DNA of 64,000 nucleotides, taken from Macrostomum hystrix (Eukaryota; Platyhelminthes; Macrostomidae). The notes below the pieces were generated by a model, which did not search any database, was not told the DNA's origin, and was given only the letters and a program-made list of their open reading frames with translations. The DNA is taken from positions 372,001 to 436,000 of the forward strand of contig CATNEN010000026.1 of NCBI GenBank assembly GCA_950097015.1, given 5' to 3'. This document shows positions 1-11,700 of the stretch, one piece after another (position 1 is the first letter of the stretch; each line of letters begins with the position of its first letter). A program made the translations under genes and the position numbers.

Positions 1-593
1 ATAGCTCCGCCATATAGACACAATTTGGTCAACAGAAATCCTCTGGCATTCGCTTTTTATTTTCTCAGTCCAATTTTTATCTAGTCTTTTTCTTTACCCA
101 TCCACCGTTTCATTAGGCTTTCAGTGCGCTCTCGCACTGCCCTGAGCGTGGCTGTGTACTTTTCATCAATCCGAGGAAGCTTAAAGAGGGATTTGAGAGG
201 CGCCGCTCATTCTTTGTTTTAAAACTGTGCGCATTACAGCTTACCATTCTAGGGAGAAGAAAAATATCTAGAAAAACAGCGAATCAACAGGAAAACACAC
301 ACGGAAGCGAGTCCGTGATTATATTCTGCTTTGCTCTGCTCTCTGACTTAGCTTAAAATAAGCCAACGGGGCCTCTGACGATGGGAGTACTGGGGAATAT
401 GTAAAACAGCCTGCACTGATTGCAGCTGCTGTGCTGCATTCCGTTACTTTCTTTCTAGTTACTCGTCATGTTCCAGCTCACTCTCTCGGCATCACTTTCT
501 TGTTCCTTAAACCATTTATGAGTTTTCCAATCATGTTCCTATGCCTTCTCATTCTCTTTTACCTCAATATTTATTTTCTCACCTTTCTCCTCT
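1..593. other. Unassigned leading sequence
   Basis: I see no exon, RNA gene or mobile-element end here. It could be an intron of the SLC17 gene whose 3' exons lie further right, since that gene lacks its 5' exons in this window. Confidence 0.4.
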
Positions 594-960
594 CCTTGTC
601 TATCATCTCTCCTTTCCTTGTCTATCATCTCTGTCCTCTCCTTGTCTATCATCTCTCCTCTACTTGTCTATCATCTCTCCTCTCCTTGTCTATCATCTCT
701 CCTCTCCTTGTCTATCATCTCTCCTCTCCTTGTCTATCATCTCTCCTCTACTTGTCTATCATCTCTCCTCTCCTTGTCTATCATCTCTCCTCTACTTGTC
801 TATCATCTCTCCTCTACTTGTCTATCATCTCTCCTCTACTTGTCTATCATCTCTCCTCTACTTGTCTATCATCTCTCCTCTACTTGTCTATCATCTCTCC
901 TCTACTTGTCTATCATCTCTCCTCTACTTGTCTATCATCTCTCCTCTACTTGTCTATCTA
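594..960. repeat. 22-bp minisatellite
   Basis: About 16 near-perfect tandem copies of a 22-bp pyrimidine-rich unit with core CTTGTCTATCATCTCTCC. Copies alternate between CTCCTTG and CTACTTG. Because 22 is not a multiple of 3 and the unit lacks stops, all three forward frames stay open and give spurious ORFs of 150-176 residues. Confidence 0.95.
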
Positions 961-2254
961 ATCTCCTCTCCCAGTCGAAAATATATTCTTTCCTAGTCTC
1001 ATCTCTCTCCTCACCTTATCTCCCATTTTTCCTCCCCATATCTTACATCTCTTCTTACATTCTCAGGTCTGTATTTAGCCCTTCATACCACCTTTGTTGA
1101 TCTTGTTTTCCTAATATTCTTATTGTTTTAGTTTCCATCATTGCATGACCACACTGTCTCCTTCTTAACCTGTTTAACTGTCTTAGAGTCATTACCCTGC
1201 TTCTTTTCCGAAACAAGTTGGGAAGATTCGAAATCAGAATTTTATTCGATGCCGCGTTTTATCAAAACCAATGTTAGCCTCTCAAATTTTGACCGCACAG
1301 ATAGTTTTGTGAACACAAGTCTGCAGGAAGGAGACAACATTCAGGCAGCCCGCGATAGTGATGGGAGAGTAAGAATTGTGATCGTAAGTAGACCAGGATG
1401 CTCAGAGTAAGCCCTGTTGAAGCATTAGCCAGGCACTAGTGTACTCGCTAAACTGCATTTTACGACCAAATGCTTAATGGGATTAGATAGCTACATTGGA
1501 GGGGAGTGCATGAAGGTATCCTCTATACTCAGACCTGGGCTCAGACTTCTTATATATTTTAAAATAGGCGTTCGCTTCTGCGACAAGAAGACAAAGAGGC
1601 GGCGGCAACGGCGGTGGCTGCTGCTGCTGCTGGGATGGCCTTACTTAGTACGGGGCTGGGGAGGCCATCTGAATTATGCAAGGGCCTCTGCAGCAAAAAC
1701 GCTAGAGCCGACCCGCCGGCCCCTGGTGGGCTGAGAACTCGCGTTCGAGCTTTTGTAGCGCGGGGCACTTGGCGGCGGGCAGATAAATGGAATGAGAACA
1801 GACAGACGGACAGACGGCAGTCCAGGAGGGCCGGATAGAGGAGAAAAAGAGGCAATGTGAGACACTGTGGTAAAGGATAGGATCTTTGGGATCCTCGCAG
1901 AGTCCGCTCAGTTGCAGCCACTCTCTTATTTACGTCGTAAGATGGCGGCAACTTTGAGGTTTTTCAAACCCATCCCTCAAGCAGTGCCTTTTTTTCTCAT
2001 CGCGGAGACAGAGAGTAACTTCAAGACTTGAAACTTGTCTTTCAGTTTGTAGCGGCATTTTGCAGTCTAATGTGTGTTGCATTATTAATTAATGTCACTT
2101 GAAATGTCAATCAATCGAGGCTAAATGACAATGACAAGTTCTAAATCAATAACAACAAATTTTAAATCTTCCGAGAAAGCTTCCGAGTTAACTTTCAGTA
2201 CTATAGGACTACAAACAACTGCTAAAAAGGTGTTTGTTGCCTGTCCTTCCATAG
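961..2254. other. Gene-poor stretch before the first recognised SLC17 exon
   Basis: No exon recognisable by homology was found. It contains a GC-rich patch near 1590-1840 with a CTG run, and the candidate exon listed separately. It probably lies within an SLC17 intron, because the exon at 2255 needs an upstream exon ending in phase 1. Confidence 0.4.
1187..1383 (+). other. Possible unassigned exon
   Basis: A pyrimidine-rich acceptor (ending GTCTTAG) at 1186 and a strong donor (GTAAGT) at 1384 bracket 197 bases that stay open in one frame, with an internal ATG before PRFIKTNVSLSNFD. It ends in phase 0, while the SLC17 exon at 2255 needs phase 1. It therefore cannot join that exon directly and has no recognised homology. 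This may be chance. Confidence 0.2.
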
Positions 2255-5200
2255 GCGGATGTCTTGCCGACTTCTTGAAGCTGCGAACCCAGCTCCGATT
2301 GACGACAATTCGCAAGCTTCTAGCCGGACTGGGCTTCGGCCTGAAGGCAATTTTCTTTGTGGCCCTTGGCTTCGCTAATGATGCCGTCTGGGCCACAGTT
2401 CTGTTGTCTATGGCTCTGGGTGAGTTACTTTCTTGTGTACTTTTATAAATAACTTTCTGCTACGTACATTAGCTTGTCCTCGGAAATGAATTTTCATGGT
2501 CTTATTCAATGACTCGGCACAATGGTTCATTAGATTCATTCAAAGGTACTCGAACTTAGTTAACCTATCCATCTAGTCTACTGCATACTGCACTAACGTA
2601 CTCGTAATACTCGTTGAACTTCAATTAAATTCCTAGATTGGTATTGAAAATCTCAACTTGGCCAGCCAGCATCGCTTCGAAGCGATTCCACGCAATTTGG
2701 CAAGGGGAGGGTAACCAACCTTCGAGCACTGCTGCCTCTCCCGCAGACGGTCAGAACGTCACGCCTCACTGATCCATGCAGCTGACCCCTTTCCGCTGCT
2801 CCCTATAAAGCTCAAGACTGCTCAGATCCCAGCTCGCATGCAGCAGCTTCCTTGCGTGGAGTACGTGACCCGGGCACCATTGCTGCACTGTAGATTATTT
2901 ATTTCAGTTTTCACTCCATCTCTGTCTGGCATACAAAGTTGCATAGCGGGACTCCCATTCTCTCGCTCCTATATTATTTTTCCCCGTTCTAAGCAGAAAT
3001 CAATCTGCACTTGATTTATACGGGATACACGATTGCCTGATTGCGGGGCTGTAAGGTTGTACACGCAATACAGTCAACTTGTTATGCCGTACAAGCTGAA
3101 CAGCCGCTTCTCATCTTTGTTCTGAAATCCACAAGTCTCAATTGTTTTCTAAAGTACCTCAGTCACTTTGTCTCGATCTAATTGGCTCAGAAATACGTCA
3201 GTCTCGTTTGTGTTCTTGTCCTAAAGTTCCTCAGCCATTTAGCGCTCTGATTGGCTCAGAAATACGTCAGTCTCGTTTGTGTTCTTGTCCTAAAGTTCCT
3301 CAGCCATTTAGCGCTCTGATTGGCTCAGAAATACGTCAGTCTCGTTCTCGTTCTCGTTCTTGTCCTAAAGTTCCTCAGTCTCGATAGCGTCCTTGCTCTT
3401 AAGTACGACAGTACTTAGTTCGTTCTCAAGTAAGTCCTGACGGCTTCATATGACAACATAAAAATGCCTTTAAATTCAGCAAATAGACTTCAAAGTTGCC
3501 AAAGGCAGAAAGGTCATTCGAAGATGGTGCTTCGTAACCTGGATCTGATCGGAAATAATCTACTGGCAATCCACATTGAATACTAATCTAAACCGCTTAA
3601 CCCCAGACTAAATTTACAATCCCTGGAGTTGCAATCCCTGGAGTTGCAATCCCTGGAGCTGCAATCCCTGGAACTCTGAAATCTTGCAGGCTTCTCAGGC
3701 TTGGCTGTCGCAGGCTACGCTGTCAACGTGATCGATTTGGCGCCAAACTTCTCCGGCCTAGTCATGGGATTCGCAAACAGTATTAGCGCATTTACAGGTA
3801 GAAATTCTATTGTTTGTATAACATTTTGCTCCTGCGTTTACTTTCGATGAAACCCGCACCCACCCCATGCCACGTGCAGCCACCTCACGCCACGTTCAGC
3901 CACCTCACGCCACGTGCACCCACCTCACCCCACGTGCACCCACCTCAAGCCACCTGCACCCACCTCACGCCACCTGCACACACCTCACGCCACCTGCACC
4001 CACCTCACGCCACATGCACACACCTCACGCCACCTGCACCCACCTCACGCCACCTGGACCCACCTCACGCCACCTGCACCCACCTCACGCCACCTGCACA
4101 CACCATACGCCACTGTCTGCCCGCTGATCGATCGGCTGATGATCAAGGCAAGCGAATTTCTCTCCGGGCTGAGGTCACATACCGGCACAAAAGTGCATAA
4201 AAAACACTGGCCGGCACCTCGTGTCCCATTGCCCTCCCGTCATCTTCTGCTCCAGCGTGTTAATTCGACATTCGATCTGCCCTCATGTCTTCTATCCCAT
4301 GCCGTCTCATTATTCGAGTCGCTAGGCCTCATCAGGCATTCAGAGGCCGGGACACCATGGCTTCTGCAGTTGACAGAAGCTCGCGCCGGACCACTTTCAT
4401 TGGCATTTAGGAAGAAGTGGCGGACACTGCGATGGAGCGAGGAGACGGTGTGGGGCGATCTTCGCATAAAAAAGTATGGGAAGCGGAGACTTGAAGCCGG
4501 ACTTTGATGCGCGGCCTTGAGACGGGATAAATTTCGCCGATCCACCGAATTGGCCAAATTGCATTCACTGGGGGATCTGGGTTAAGGAAGCCTCCCGCTC
4601 TCACTCTTCCCATTGTCCCATTGGGATTTTAGATTTACAGACCAAGGCATAGAGCTGGTTGATTGCAATACCATTTTCATTATTGAGGATTTCAGTAACA
4701 GAACTCCAATCCCAAAACCTCGATTCGAATTCTGAAGTTCGGCATCCAAAACAATGCTTCAGTTATCGGGCATGTAGAAATAATTAATGCGAGTCGTCCC
4801 GGCTGCTTATTGGCTGGTTGTGTACAGCGCATTGGTCTGATGTTGATGATATATCGTGATGTGTAGAGAGAATTTGACTAAACTAATATCACTCGACACT
4901 CAAGCGCCGATAATCTTCCTTAGATACTTAAATCCTTCTAACTCCACACTCCTGTCAGCAAACTCCAATCCTCACATTCCAATCCTACACTCCCACACTC
5001 CCACACTCCCACATTACAATCCCCACATTCCAATCCCCACATTCCGATCCCCGCATTTCAATCCCCACATTACAATCCCACACTCCAATCCCCACACTCG
5101 AATCCCCATATTACAATTTCCACATTCCTATCCCCACATTCCAATCCCCACACTCCGCTCGCCGCACCGCCCTCACGCAGGCATGATGTCCACTGTGATC

Positions 5201-5425
5201 GCGTCGCTGATTGTTCAGAGCAGCGGCAATAGCGAGCGAGTTAAGCTGGAATGGCAGGTGGCCCTCAGCAGCGCCGCAGCCACCCAGGTCATCGCCGGTG
5301 TTGTCTATTTAGTCTTCGCCTCGGCCGAAGAGCAGCCGTGGACGTTCGAGACTGAGGCGACGTCTGCGGACATCCAGTCTGCCACCAGCTTGGACTGCCT
5401 GCACATTGGGGCTGAAAGGTGCTAG
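2255..5425 (+). CDS. SLC17-family anion transporter (VGLUT/sialin-like), 3' three exons only
   Basis: Exons 2255-2419, 3690-3797 and 5181-5425 (stop TAG region ending 5425) join in consistent phase 1 and encode the last 171 or so residues of a major-facilitator SLC17 transporter. The reading GCLADFLK...LTTIRKLL matches the loop and helix after the SLC17 midpoint. GFSGLAVAGYAVNVIDLAP followed by FSGLVMGFANSISAFTG matches the conserved TM10-11 region, and VVYLVFASAEEQPW matches the family's final helix and its EKQPW-type tail. Family members move glutamate, sialic acid, urate or phosphate across vesicle, lysosome or plasma membranes. The substrate cannot be told from this part. The 5' exons are outside the window or too diverged to see. 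Both introns carry minisatellites (69, 15, 20 and 14 bp units). Confidence 0.8.
3143..3385. repeat. 69-bp tandem repeat in SLC17 intron
   Basis: About 3.3 copies of a 69-bp unit containing GATTGGCTCAGAAATACGTC and CCTAAAGTTCCTCAG. It is 23 codons long, so it reads open as a repetitive peptide, but it lies between the exons ending 2419 and starting 3690 and is not expected to be translated. Confidence 0.9.
3618..3675. repeat. 15-bp tandem repeat just upstream of an SLC17 exon
   Basis: Four copies of a 15-bp unit (GCAATCCCTGGAGTT) end about 15 bases before the acceptor AG at 3688-3689. Confidence 0.9.
3868..4108. repeat. 20-bp minisatellite in SLC17 intron
   Basis: About 12 copies of a 20-bp unit (CACCTCACGCCACCTGCACC) begin about 70 bases after the donor at 3798. 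They read through as His/Pro/Thr-rich spurious ORFs in all three forward frames. Confidence 0.95.
4968..5160. repeat. 14-bp minisatellite in SLC17 intron
   Basis: Roughly 14 variable copies of a 14-bp unit (CACATTCCAATCCC) end about 20 bases before the acceptor of the last SLC17 exon at 5181. Confidence 0.9.
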
Positions 5426-5539
5426 ATTAGTCCGCTATCATATGCACAAATCACATCACATCACTTTGTACTTTTGCTGCATAAGCAATTCTTTCGTAGA
5501 TCCGAACCCCCAAACACCATTCAGAAGAATAGTAATCCC

Positions 5540-6048
5540 TCAGAACGGCAATTTATGTAATTCCCATTCGCAGTCATGTCATTTCGAATGGCAATCATGT
5601 AATGTACACTTGTATGTAAGAAAAGGGCAGTTCATTCAAAATGGCGATTCATGTCGCTCAGAATGGCACTTAATGTAATTCAGAATGGCAGTTAATGTAA
5701 TTCAGAATGGCAGTTTATGTAATTCAGAATGGCAGTTAATGTAATTCAGAATGGCAGTTTATGTAATTCAGAATGGCAGTTTATGTAATTCAGAATGGCA
5801 GTTAATGTAATTCAGAATGGCAGTTTATGTAATTCAGAATGGCAGTTAATGTAATTCAGAATGGCAGTTTATGTAATTCAGAATGGCAGTTTATGTAATT
5901 CAGAATGGCAGTTTATGTAATTCAGAATGGCAGTTTATGTAATTCAGAATGGCAGTTTATGTAATTCAGAATGGCAGTTTATGTAATTCAGAATGGCAGT
6001 TTATTTAATTCAGAATGGCAGTTTGTAATTCAGAATGGCAGTTAATGT
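5540..6048. repeat. 22-bp minisatellite 3' of SLC17
   Basis: From about 5667 there are some 17 near-identical 22-bp units (core TTCAGAATGGCAGTTTATG). From about 5540 to 5666 there are older, diverged copies of the same motif. The array starts about 110 bases after the SLC17 stop, so it may lie in the 3'UTR. Confidence 0.95.
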
Positions 6049-7108
6049 TATTAAGCTCGTACGATAGGATTTTTAAGAACAGCAAGTCGAAAAAAAATTG
6101 CTTTTTGTACATACTACTAACGAATATATAAGAAGTTAATTAAATACTTAACTAATTAAATGAATAAATACAATTATTTCTATGCTTTCTGATCTTTCAA
6201 AAATTTAATATATATTCAAAATTTATATCTAAGGTAGAATCTGCGTGCACATTGTCAATCAGCTTTGTTGCTCTAAGCTTCAAGTACACTAAGTTATGTA
6301 CACTATATTTAAATATATTAAATAACGGTTAATTACATGCTTTGATAAGCATCTGGACTGTACAATCAATAATCCATTATGATTGCTTTGATCGCCTTGA
6401 ATGTTTCAAAAACGTAGCAAATTCAAGATGCCTTTTGGACATTTGCATATTATTCATTAATTCCTTTTGGCTTAGTTTAAACGAATTTGGGGTTCGACTG
6501 TCCAGCAAAATAAACGTATAGATACGATTTTATCATCATGTGTTTCTACTAGAAGTAATAGTTATAGAACACAGAAGTCAATATTTAAATGATGAAATTC
6601 CAACAGCGCAAAATGGTGGAGCTCAGACTATTGCTCAGTTGAGCAATGAAGGGTAGTAACTAATAACAAAACAAATTACAAATTTAAAAAAAACTTTGTC
6701 ATAGACAGTAAGACTTCATCGCGTAGAGCGTGGAATAGTTTAGTCCAATTAATGTGCATTTAAATATCCATAATATTTCTGTGAACGGAGAGAAAATTAA
6801 TCCTAATTAATATGATTATGATTATAGCAAATATTTAAAATGTTAAGTGTAAACAGTAATTCGATTTCTATTCAATTTCAGTTACTAAATTGAAAAGATT
6901 GCCGCATAATAGAATCTCTAAATTGAATTTTCTTTTACTTTATTACATTTTCTTTGGCATTGAAGCGTCTAATATATCTAGCAGTAGTGTAGTAAGCACG
7001 TTACTTACAAAGCAGACGCTGACATTTTGGAGCTTAGTCATTGGTTAAGAACGTTCTTCAAAATATCGATTAGCTAGAAATTCTGTCTTCTAGTCCACAT
7101 TAGAACAA
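6049..7108. other. AT-rich intergenic spacer
   Basis: No gene, repeat array or element end recognised between the SLC17 3' repeat and the histone H2B promoter. Confidence 0.6.
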
Positions 7109-7116
7109 TATATAAA
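7109..7116 (+). promoter_or_regulatory. TATA box of histone H2B
   Basis: TATATAAA lies 78 bases before the H2B start codon. This is normal spacing for a histone gene with a short leader. Confidence 0.7.
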
Positions 7117-7193
7117 CAAGTGTTGAATCCAAATTTATGTCACATCTCTCCATTAACATTGTCTGACTCTGTTAAAACTTAGCTGTAAGCATA

Positions 7194-7559
7194 ATGCCTC
7201 CGAAAGTCAGTGGAAAAGCTGCGAAGAAGGCCAGCAAAGCCAAGGCCCCGAAGTCTGACAAGAAGAGGAAGCGCAGGAGGAAGGAGTCCTACGCTATCTA
7301 CATCTACAAAGTGCTGCGTCAGGTGCACCCGGACACTGGTATCTCCAGCAAGGCCATGATGATCATGAACAGCTTCGTGAACGACGTGTTCGAGCGTATC
7401 GCCGGTGAAGCCAGCCGTCTGGCTCACTACAACAAACGCAGCACCATCAGTAGCCGGGAGATCCAGACTGCCGTGCGCCTGCTGCTGCCTGGTGAGCTGG
7501 CCAAGCACGCCGTCAGTGAGGGCACCAAGGCCGTCACCAAGTACACTAGCGCGAAGTAA
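7194..7559 (+). CDS. H2B: Histone H2B
   Basis: An intronless 121-residue protein with the full H2B layout. It has a basic tail ([17 protein letters not shown]), the [14 protein letters not shown] helix, [11 protein letters not shown], the [12 protein letters not shown] histone-fold helix, and the C-terminal [19 protein letters not shown] followed by TKYTSAK. H2B pairs with H2A in the nucleosome core, and the C-terminal Lys in AVTKYT is the usual ubiquitylation site. The [12 protein letters not shown] start is typical of lophotrochozoan H2B. Two features mark it as a replication-dependent gene: the TATA box at 7109 and the 3' stem-loop at 7610. No other histone gene is visible in the window, so it appears solitary rather than part of a core-histone cluster. 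Confidence 0.98.
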   Translation: MPPKVSGKAAKKASKAKAPKSDKKRKRRRKESYAIYIYKVLRQVHPDTGISSKAMMIMNSFVNDVFERIAGEASRLAHYNKRSTISSREIQTAVRLLLPGELAKHAVSEGTKAVTKYTSAK

Positions 7560-7609
7560 TCGTATAATAGACGCGCGGTAACCAAGCGAAATCATCTGAA
7601 CGTTAAAAC

Positions 7610-7625
7610 GGCCCTTTTCAGGGCC
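7610..7625 (+). promoter_or_regulatory. Histone mRNA 3' stem-loop
   Basis: GGCCCTTTTCAGGGCC forms a 6-bp stem with a TTTC loop, followed by ACCA, 50 bases after the H2B stop. This is the SLBP-binding 3'-end processing element of non-polyadenylated histone mRNAs. Confidence 0.95.
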
Positions 7626-8733
7626 ACCACATGTAATGATAATTACCAAGTCATAATTCGTTAGTACTGCTTAGTGGATCCACTAATTCATACATTTATA
7701 ACATTTTTATCATACTCACCAGGCGTAGTTCTACAATGGCATAAGTCACGACTAGGGTATGGGCCTAAAAATTATTTTAATAAAAAACATGAAACATAAT
7801 ATAAGCGTCATGTCATTATCGCTAGGCCCTACGACTAAAAGGTCTACTTATTTTTAAGAACTCACAGATTCTATATTACCCTAAATACTATCATCAAACA
7901 ATAAAAATCTAACAGATACTTTAACGTCAGTGCAGCAAAAAAATTGAGAGCGCAGAATGCTCAACATTGTTCAAATTGCGGAAATGTGGAAATTGACAAT
8001 GGTTAAAAAATAAATAAATAGCTTTCCTTAGCATAGGCCTACAGCTTTGTTGGCAAAGTTACAAAATTAAGAGCTACATACATATGCTCTTCGATAATAT
8101 AATATACCTGATGGCCAACTGTCAAGCCCGGCCTAGTTTCATGAACGCATGTGTACAAGAGATGTGTCATACGATCACATTTGTTTCTTTAATATACTGA
8201 AGGAATAGACACCGCAAATTAGGCCTAATACAGAAAAAAGCGTCACGATAATGAAATTTTGATAGCTCGACGCTTTTTATATTTCAAACAGTCCACTTGA
8301 CAACCTGTCTTCACTATGTAGGCCTAGTAAAATCACAATTCTGATATTTGCCAAGATTAGGCCTAGATGCGTTTTTGTACTTAATGTAAAGCGTAAAGGT
8401 AAAAGAAGTTTTTCAAGCCTTGATTATTTATATGATTTTTTAATCAGGGTTTGTAAAGCTTATTTTTTTACAAGGCCTACATGCGATTTGCCGGTTCTGT
8501 GAAGCACAATAACAAATACAACTGATCTGCTTCATCTGAATTAGTAAAATCATTAAAAAAAGAAGTGAAAATGTTGTAAAGAATGTTAAAACTTAGCGGC
8601 GCTTTAATCTTGATTTTACTGATTGAAGGAGTTTCTTATAAAAAAGTAGCTTCTGAACAATTACTCGCTTTTTAAAACAGCAATTACATTAGTATTTAGG
8701 TAAAGCTGTCTGGAAAACGTATTTCACATAAAA
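7626..8733. other. AT-rich intergenic spacer
   Basis: No gene or array seen between H2B and flotillin-2. It must contain the flotillin-2 promoter, but no clear core element is recognisable. Confidence 0.6.
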
Positions 8734-11700
8734 ATGGGCCAGATTCACACCGTTGGACCAAATGAGGCTCTTGTAATTTCAGGTATGTAGGCCTTTGCTA
8801 TAGCTAAGTGACCTTTATTATTGAAACAGATTGTAGTAATGTAGGCCAATGTAGGTAGAGTGGTAAATGGACAATGGTAAGTAATTGATATAAGATAATA
8901 AGATACTGGAAGTAGTGAAAGAATATAATATGTCAGGAAGGCCCAGTGAAAGATAGGACGAACCGAAAAATATAGATTAAAGATGCTGGGCAGATATAAA
9001 AAGAAGGTATATATAGAATTATAGATAAAAGCTCTGTGTTTCATCATTTTGTTTTAATTAAAAAATACATGATTCTGATATAGAAATAATTGAATAAATA
9101 GAAGTTTGGTAGGATAGGGTGCTAAAAGAGTTTATAATTTTTTAAACATAAAAGCGGTGTTGCAATTGCTTGAAGCTGTATCCTATGTGTAATGTGTTGA
9201 TAAGCTAGTTGATTTATTAGCTAAAATGTACATTCGAGAGTTTAAAACCATAAACCCATTAAAGAGCCATAAAAACCATTGCCCAAATCATGTTGGGTGC
9301 AGTTAGACAGTTTTTCTTTGACACACCAGTGCATGCCAGTGTGGCATGTAGAAACATGTAGGGCAATTCAAAACTGATGATTGTAGCCTATTTTGAAAAA
9401 AGTAAGCCTATTTTTAAATTAATAAAACATAGTTATTTGCATATGGCATTTAACTAAAGACAATAGAGCATAATTATACAACTTATTGATTTTCAGTATT
9501 TGTCTAATTGATAACAAAAGAAAAGATCACACAGTTGACAACATTTTGTTTTAGTCGTGCAAAGTCTATAATTATTGATATAGTTGAGTTTTTAGTATAT
9601 TAAGTATAAGTAATTTTTTACAGGTTTCACATTGTTATTGTACAATTCATGACTATCAAATGTTGATCATATATATCAACAAGCAGCACATTTGATCTCT
9701 TTAAATGCACTAATGCATTCCATGTACACCAAAGTGCATACCAACCCCTTGAAATATAGACCAATGCACACCATACAAGCTAGCCCAAAGTAAATACACA
9801 CTAGAATAATTGGGTATGTGCTACAAGATCCAGACTATGGCCATAAAACAACTAGTTATTTATTTATACATTTACTAATGTGTAAAAATATTGATCAGAA
9901 TGGAGATCAATGAATAATTTTCTCATTTTGATTACATAATTTAGGTGGCTGCAGTGGTAGGAATCGAGTTCGTCGAATCATTGGAGGCTGGGGCTGGGCC
10001 TGCTGTTGTGTCACCCAGGTGCAACGGTAAATGCTCACAGAGTGTTTGGCCACTTTGCTGTAATTAGCAAAACATATATTAGTGCTACCGTTCCCATTCC
10101 ACAACCACCAGGCTCACTCTAGAGGTATTCACCCTAAAACCAAAGTGTGAGGATGTGGAGACATCAGAAGGTGTGGCTGTCACTGTCACTGGTGAGAACT
10201 TTCAATGCATATGGCTCTTCTTAAACAATTCCTCACTCAACCTTTAAACCAGGGGTCGGCAAACTCCGGCCCGCGGGCCAGATGCGGCCCTCGAAGCTCC
10301 CAAATCCGGCCCGTTGCCCCTTCTGACATCTACAGTGTCCTGTTTCATCTCTCTCGTGTCTAATCTCTCCCGTGTCTAATCTCTTCCCTATCTTATCTCT
10401 CCCGTGTCTCATCTCTCCCGTCTCATCTCTCCCGTGTCTCATCTCTCCTGTCTCATCTCTCCCGTGTCTCATCGCTCTCGTATCTAATCTCTCCCGTGTC
10501 TAATCTCTCCCGTGTCTAATCTCTTCCCTATCTTATCTCTCCCGTGTCTAATCACTTCCCTATCTTATCTCTCCCGTGTCTCATCTCTCCCGTGTCTCAT
10601 CTCTCCCGTGTCTCATCTCTCCCGTGTCTAATCTCTCCCGTGTCTAATCTCTCCCGTGTCTAATCTCTCCCGTGTCTCATCTCTCCCGTGTCTCATCTCT
10701 CCCGTGTCTCATCTCTCCCGTGTCTCATCTCTCCCCTATCTCATATTTATACAGTCAATGCGGCCCGCTGTCGTCTTTTAGGCTCTCTCTTTGGCCCGCC
10801 AGCAAATAAGTTTGCCTACCCCTGCTTTAAACCATTGTTTACATCTGCCAATCCCATCCCTGACCTACCCATTACAAGTTAACAAGCATCTATCCACTGA
10901 CCCATCCACTACTGACCCATGAAGTGCAACCACTTATCCCACTTCTGACCCAGGTGTCGCCCAGGTGAAGGTAATGCGCGATCCTGAGATTCTGTCAACA
11001 GCCTGCGAACAATTCCTTGGCAAGTCGCGTCGAGCCATGGAGGACACCATCCTGCAGACCATGGAGGGTCACCTGCGCGCTATTCTGGGCACCCTCACAG
11101 TGGAGGCCATCTATAAAGATCGCGATCAGTTTGCCGAACTTGTACGCGAGGTGGCCTCCCCGGATGTCGGCAAGATGGGCATCGAGATCCTGTCTTTCAC
11201 TATCAAGGACATCTACGATCGGGTCGACTATCTGAACAGCCTTGGCCGCACCCAGACTGCTGTGGTTAAACGGGACGCCGCCATCGGCACTGCAGAAGCC
11301 GAGAGAGACGCCGGCATTGTAGAGTCGCAGTGCCAGCGTACCCGCATGGAGGTTCGCTACGAGATGGACTCGCGAATCGCCGACAGCTCCAGACTATTCC
11401 AAATGCAGAAGGCAGGCTTCGATGTGGAAGTGAACAGGGCCAAGGCCCAGTCTGAGCTGGCCTACAATCTGCAGGCGGCAAAGGAGAGACAGAAAATTCG
11501 CACGGAGGAGATTGAAATCGATGTGAGCAGAGCTAGTTTATGGCCTTTTAAATTCTGCTTCTAGTCAGTACCTTAATCAGCATTTAATCCCAATTCGGCC
11601 AGGTGCGCGAGAAGCGCAAGCTGATTGAAATCGAAGAGAAGGAGATTATTCGCAATGAGAAGGAGCTGGACGCCATTGTGCGTAGGCCGGCCGAGGCGCA

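Noticed and set aside
431-1100. Three overlapping Leu/Ser/Tyr-rich open frames
   Set aside because: They are the three frames of one 22-bp array; the unit has no stop codon and there is no non-repeat coding sequence.
2125-2254. N-terminal extension of the first SLC17 exon back to an ATG at 2125
   Set aside because: The sequence before 2255 does not match the family, and a good acceptor (CTGTCCTTCCATAG) ends at 2254; the upstream part is read as intron.
3814-4507. His/Pro/Thr-rich frames of 86-197 residues
   Set aside because: Translation of a 20-bp array in an SLC17 intron running into non-coding sequence.
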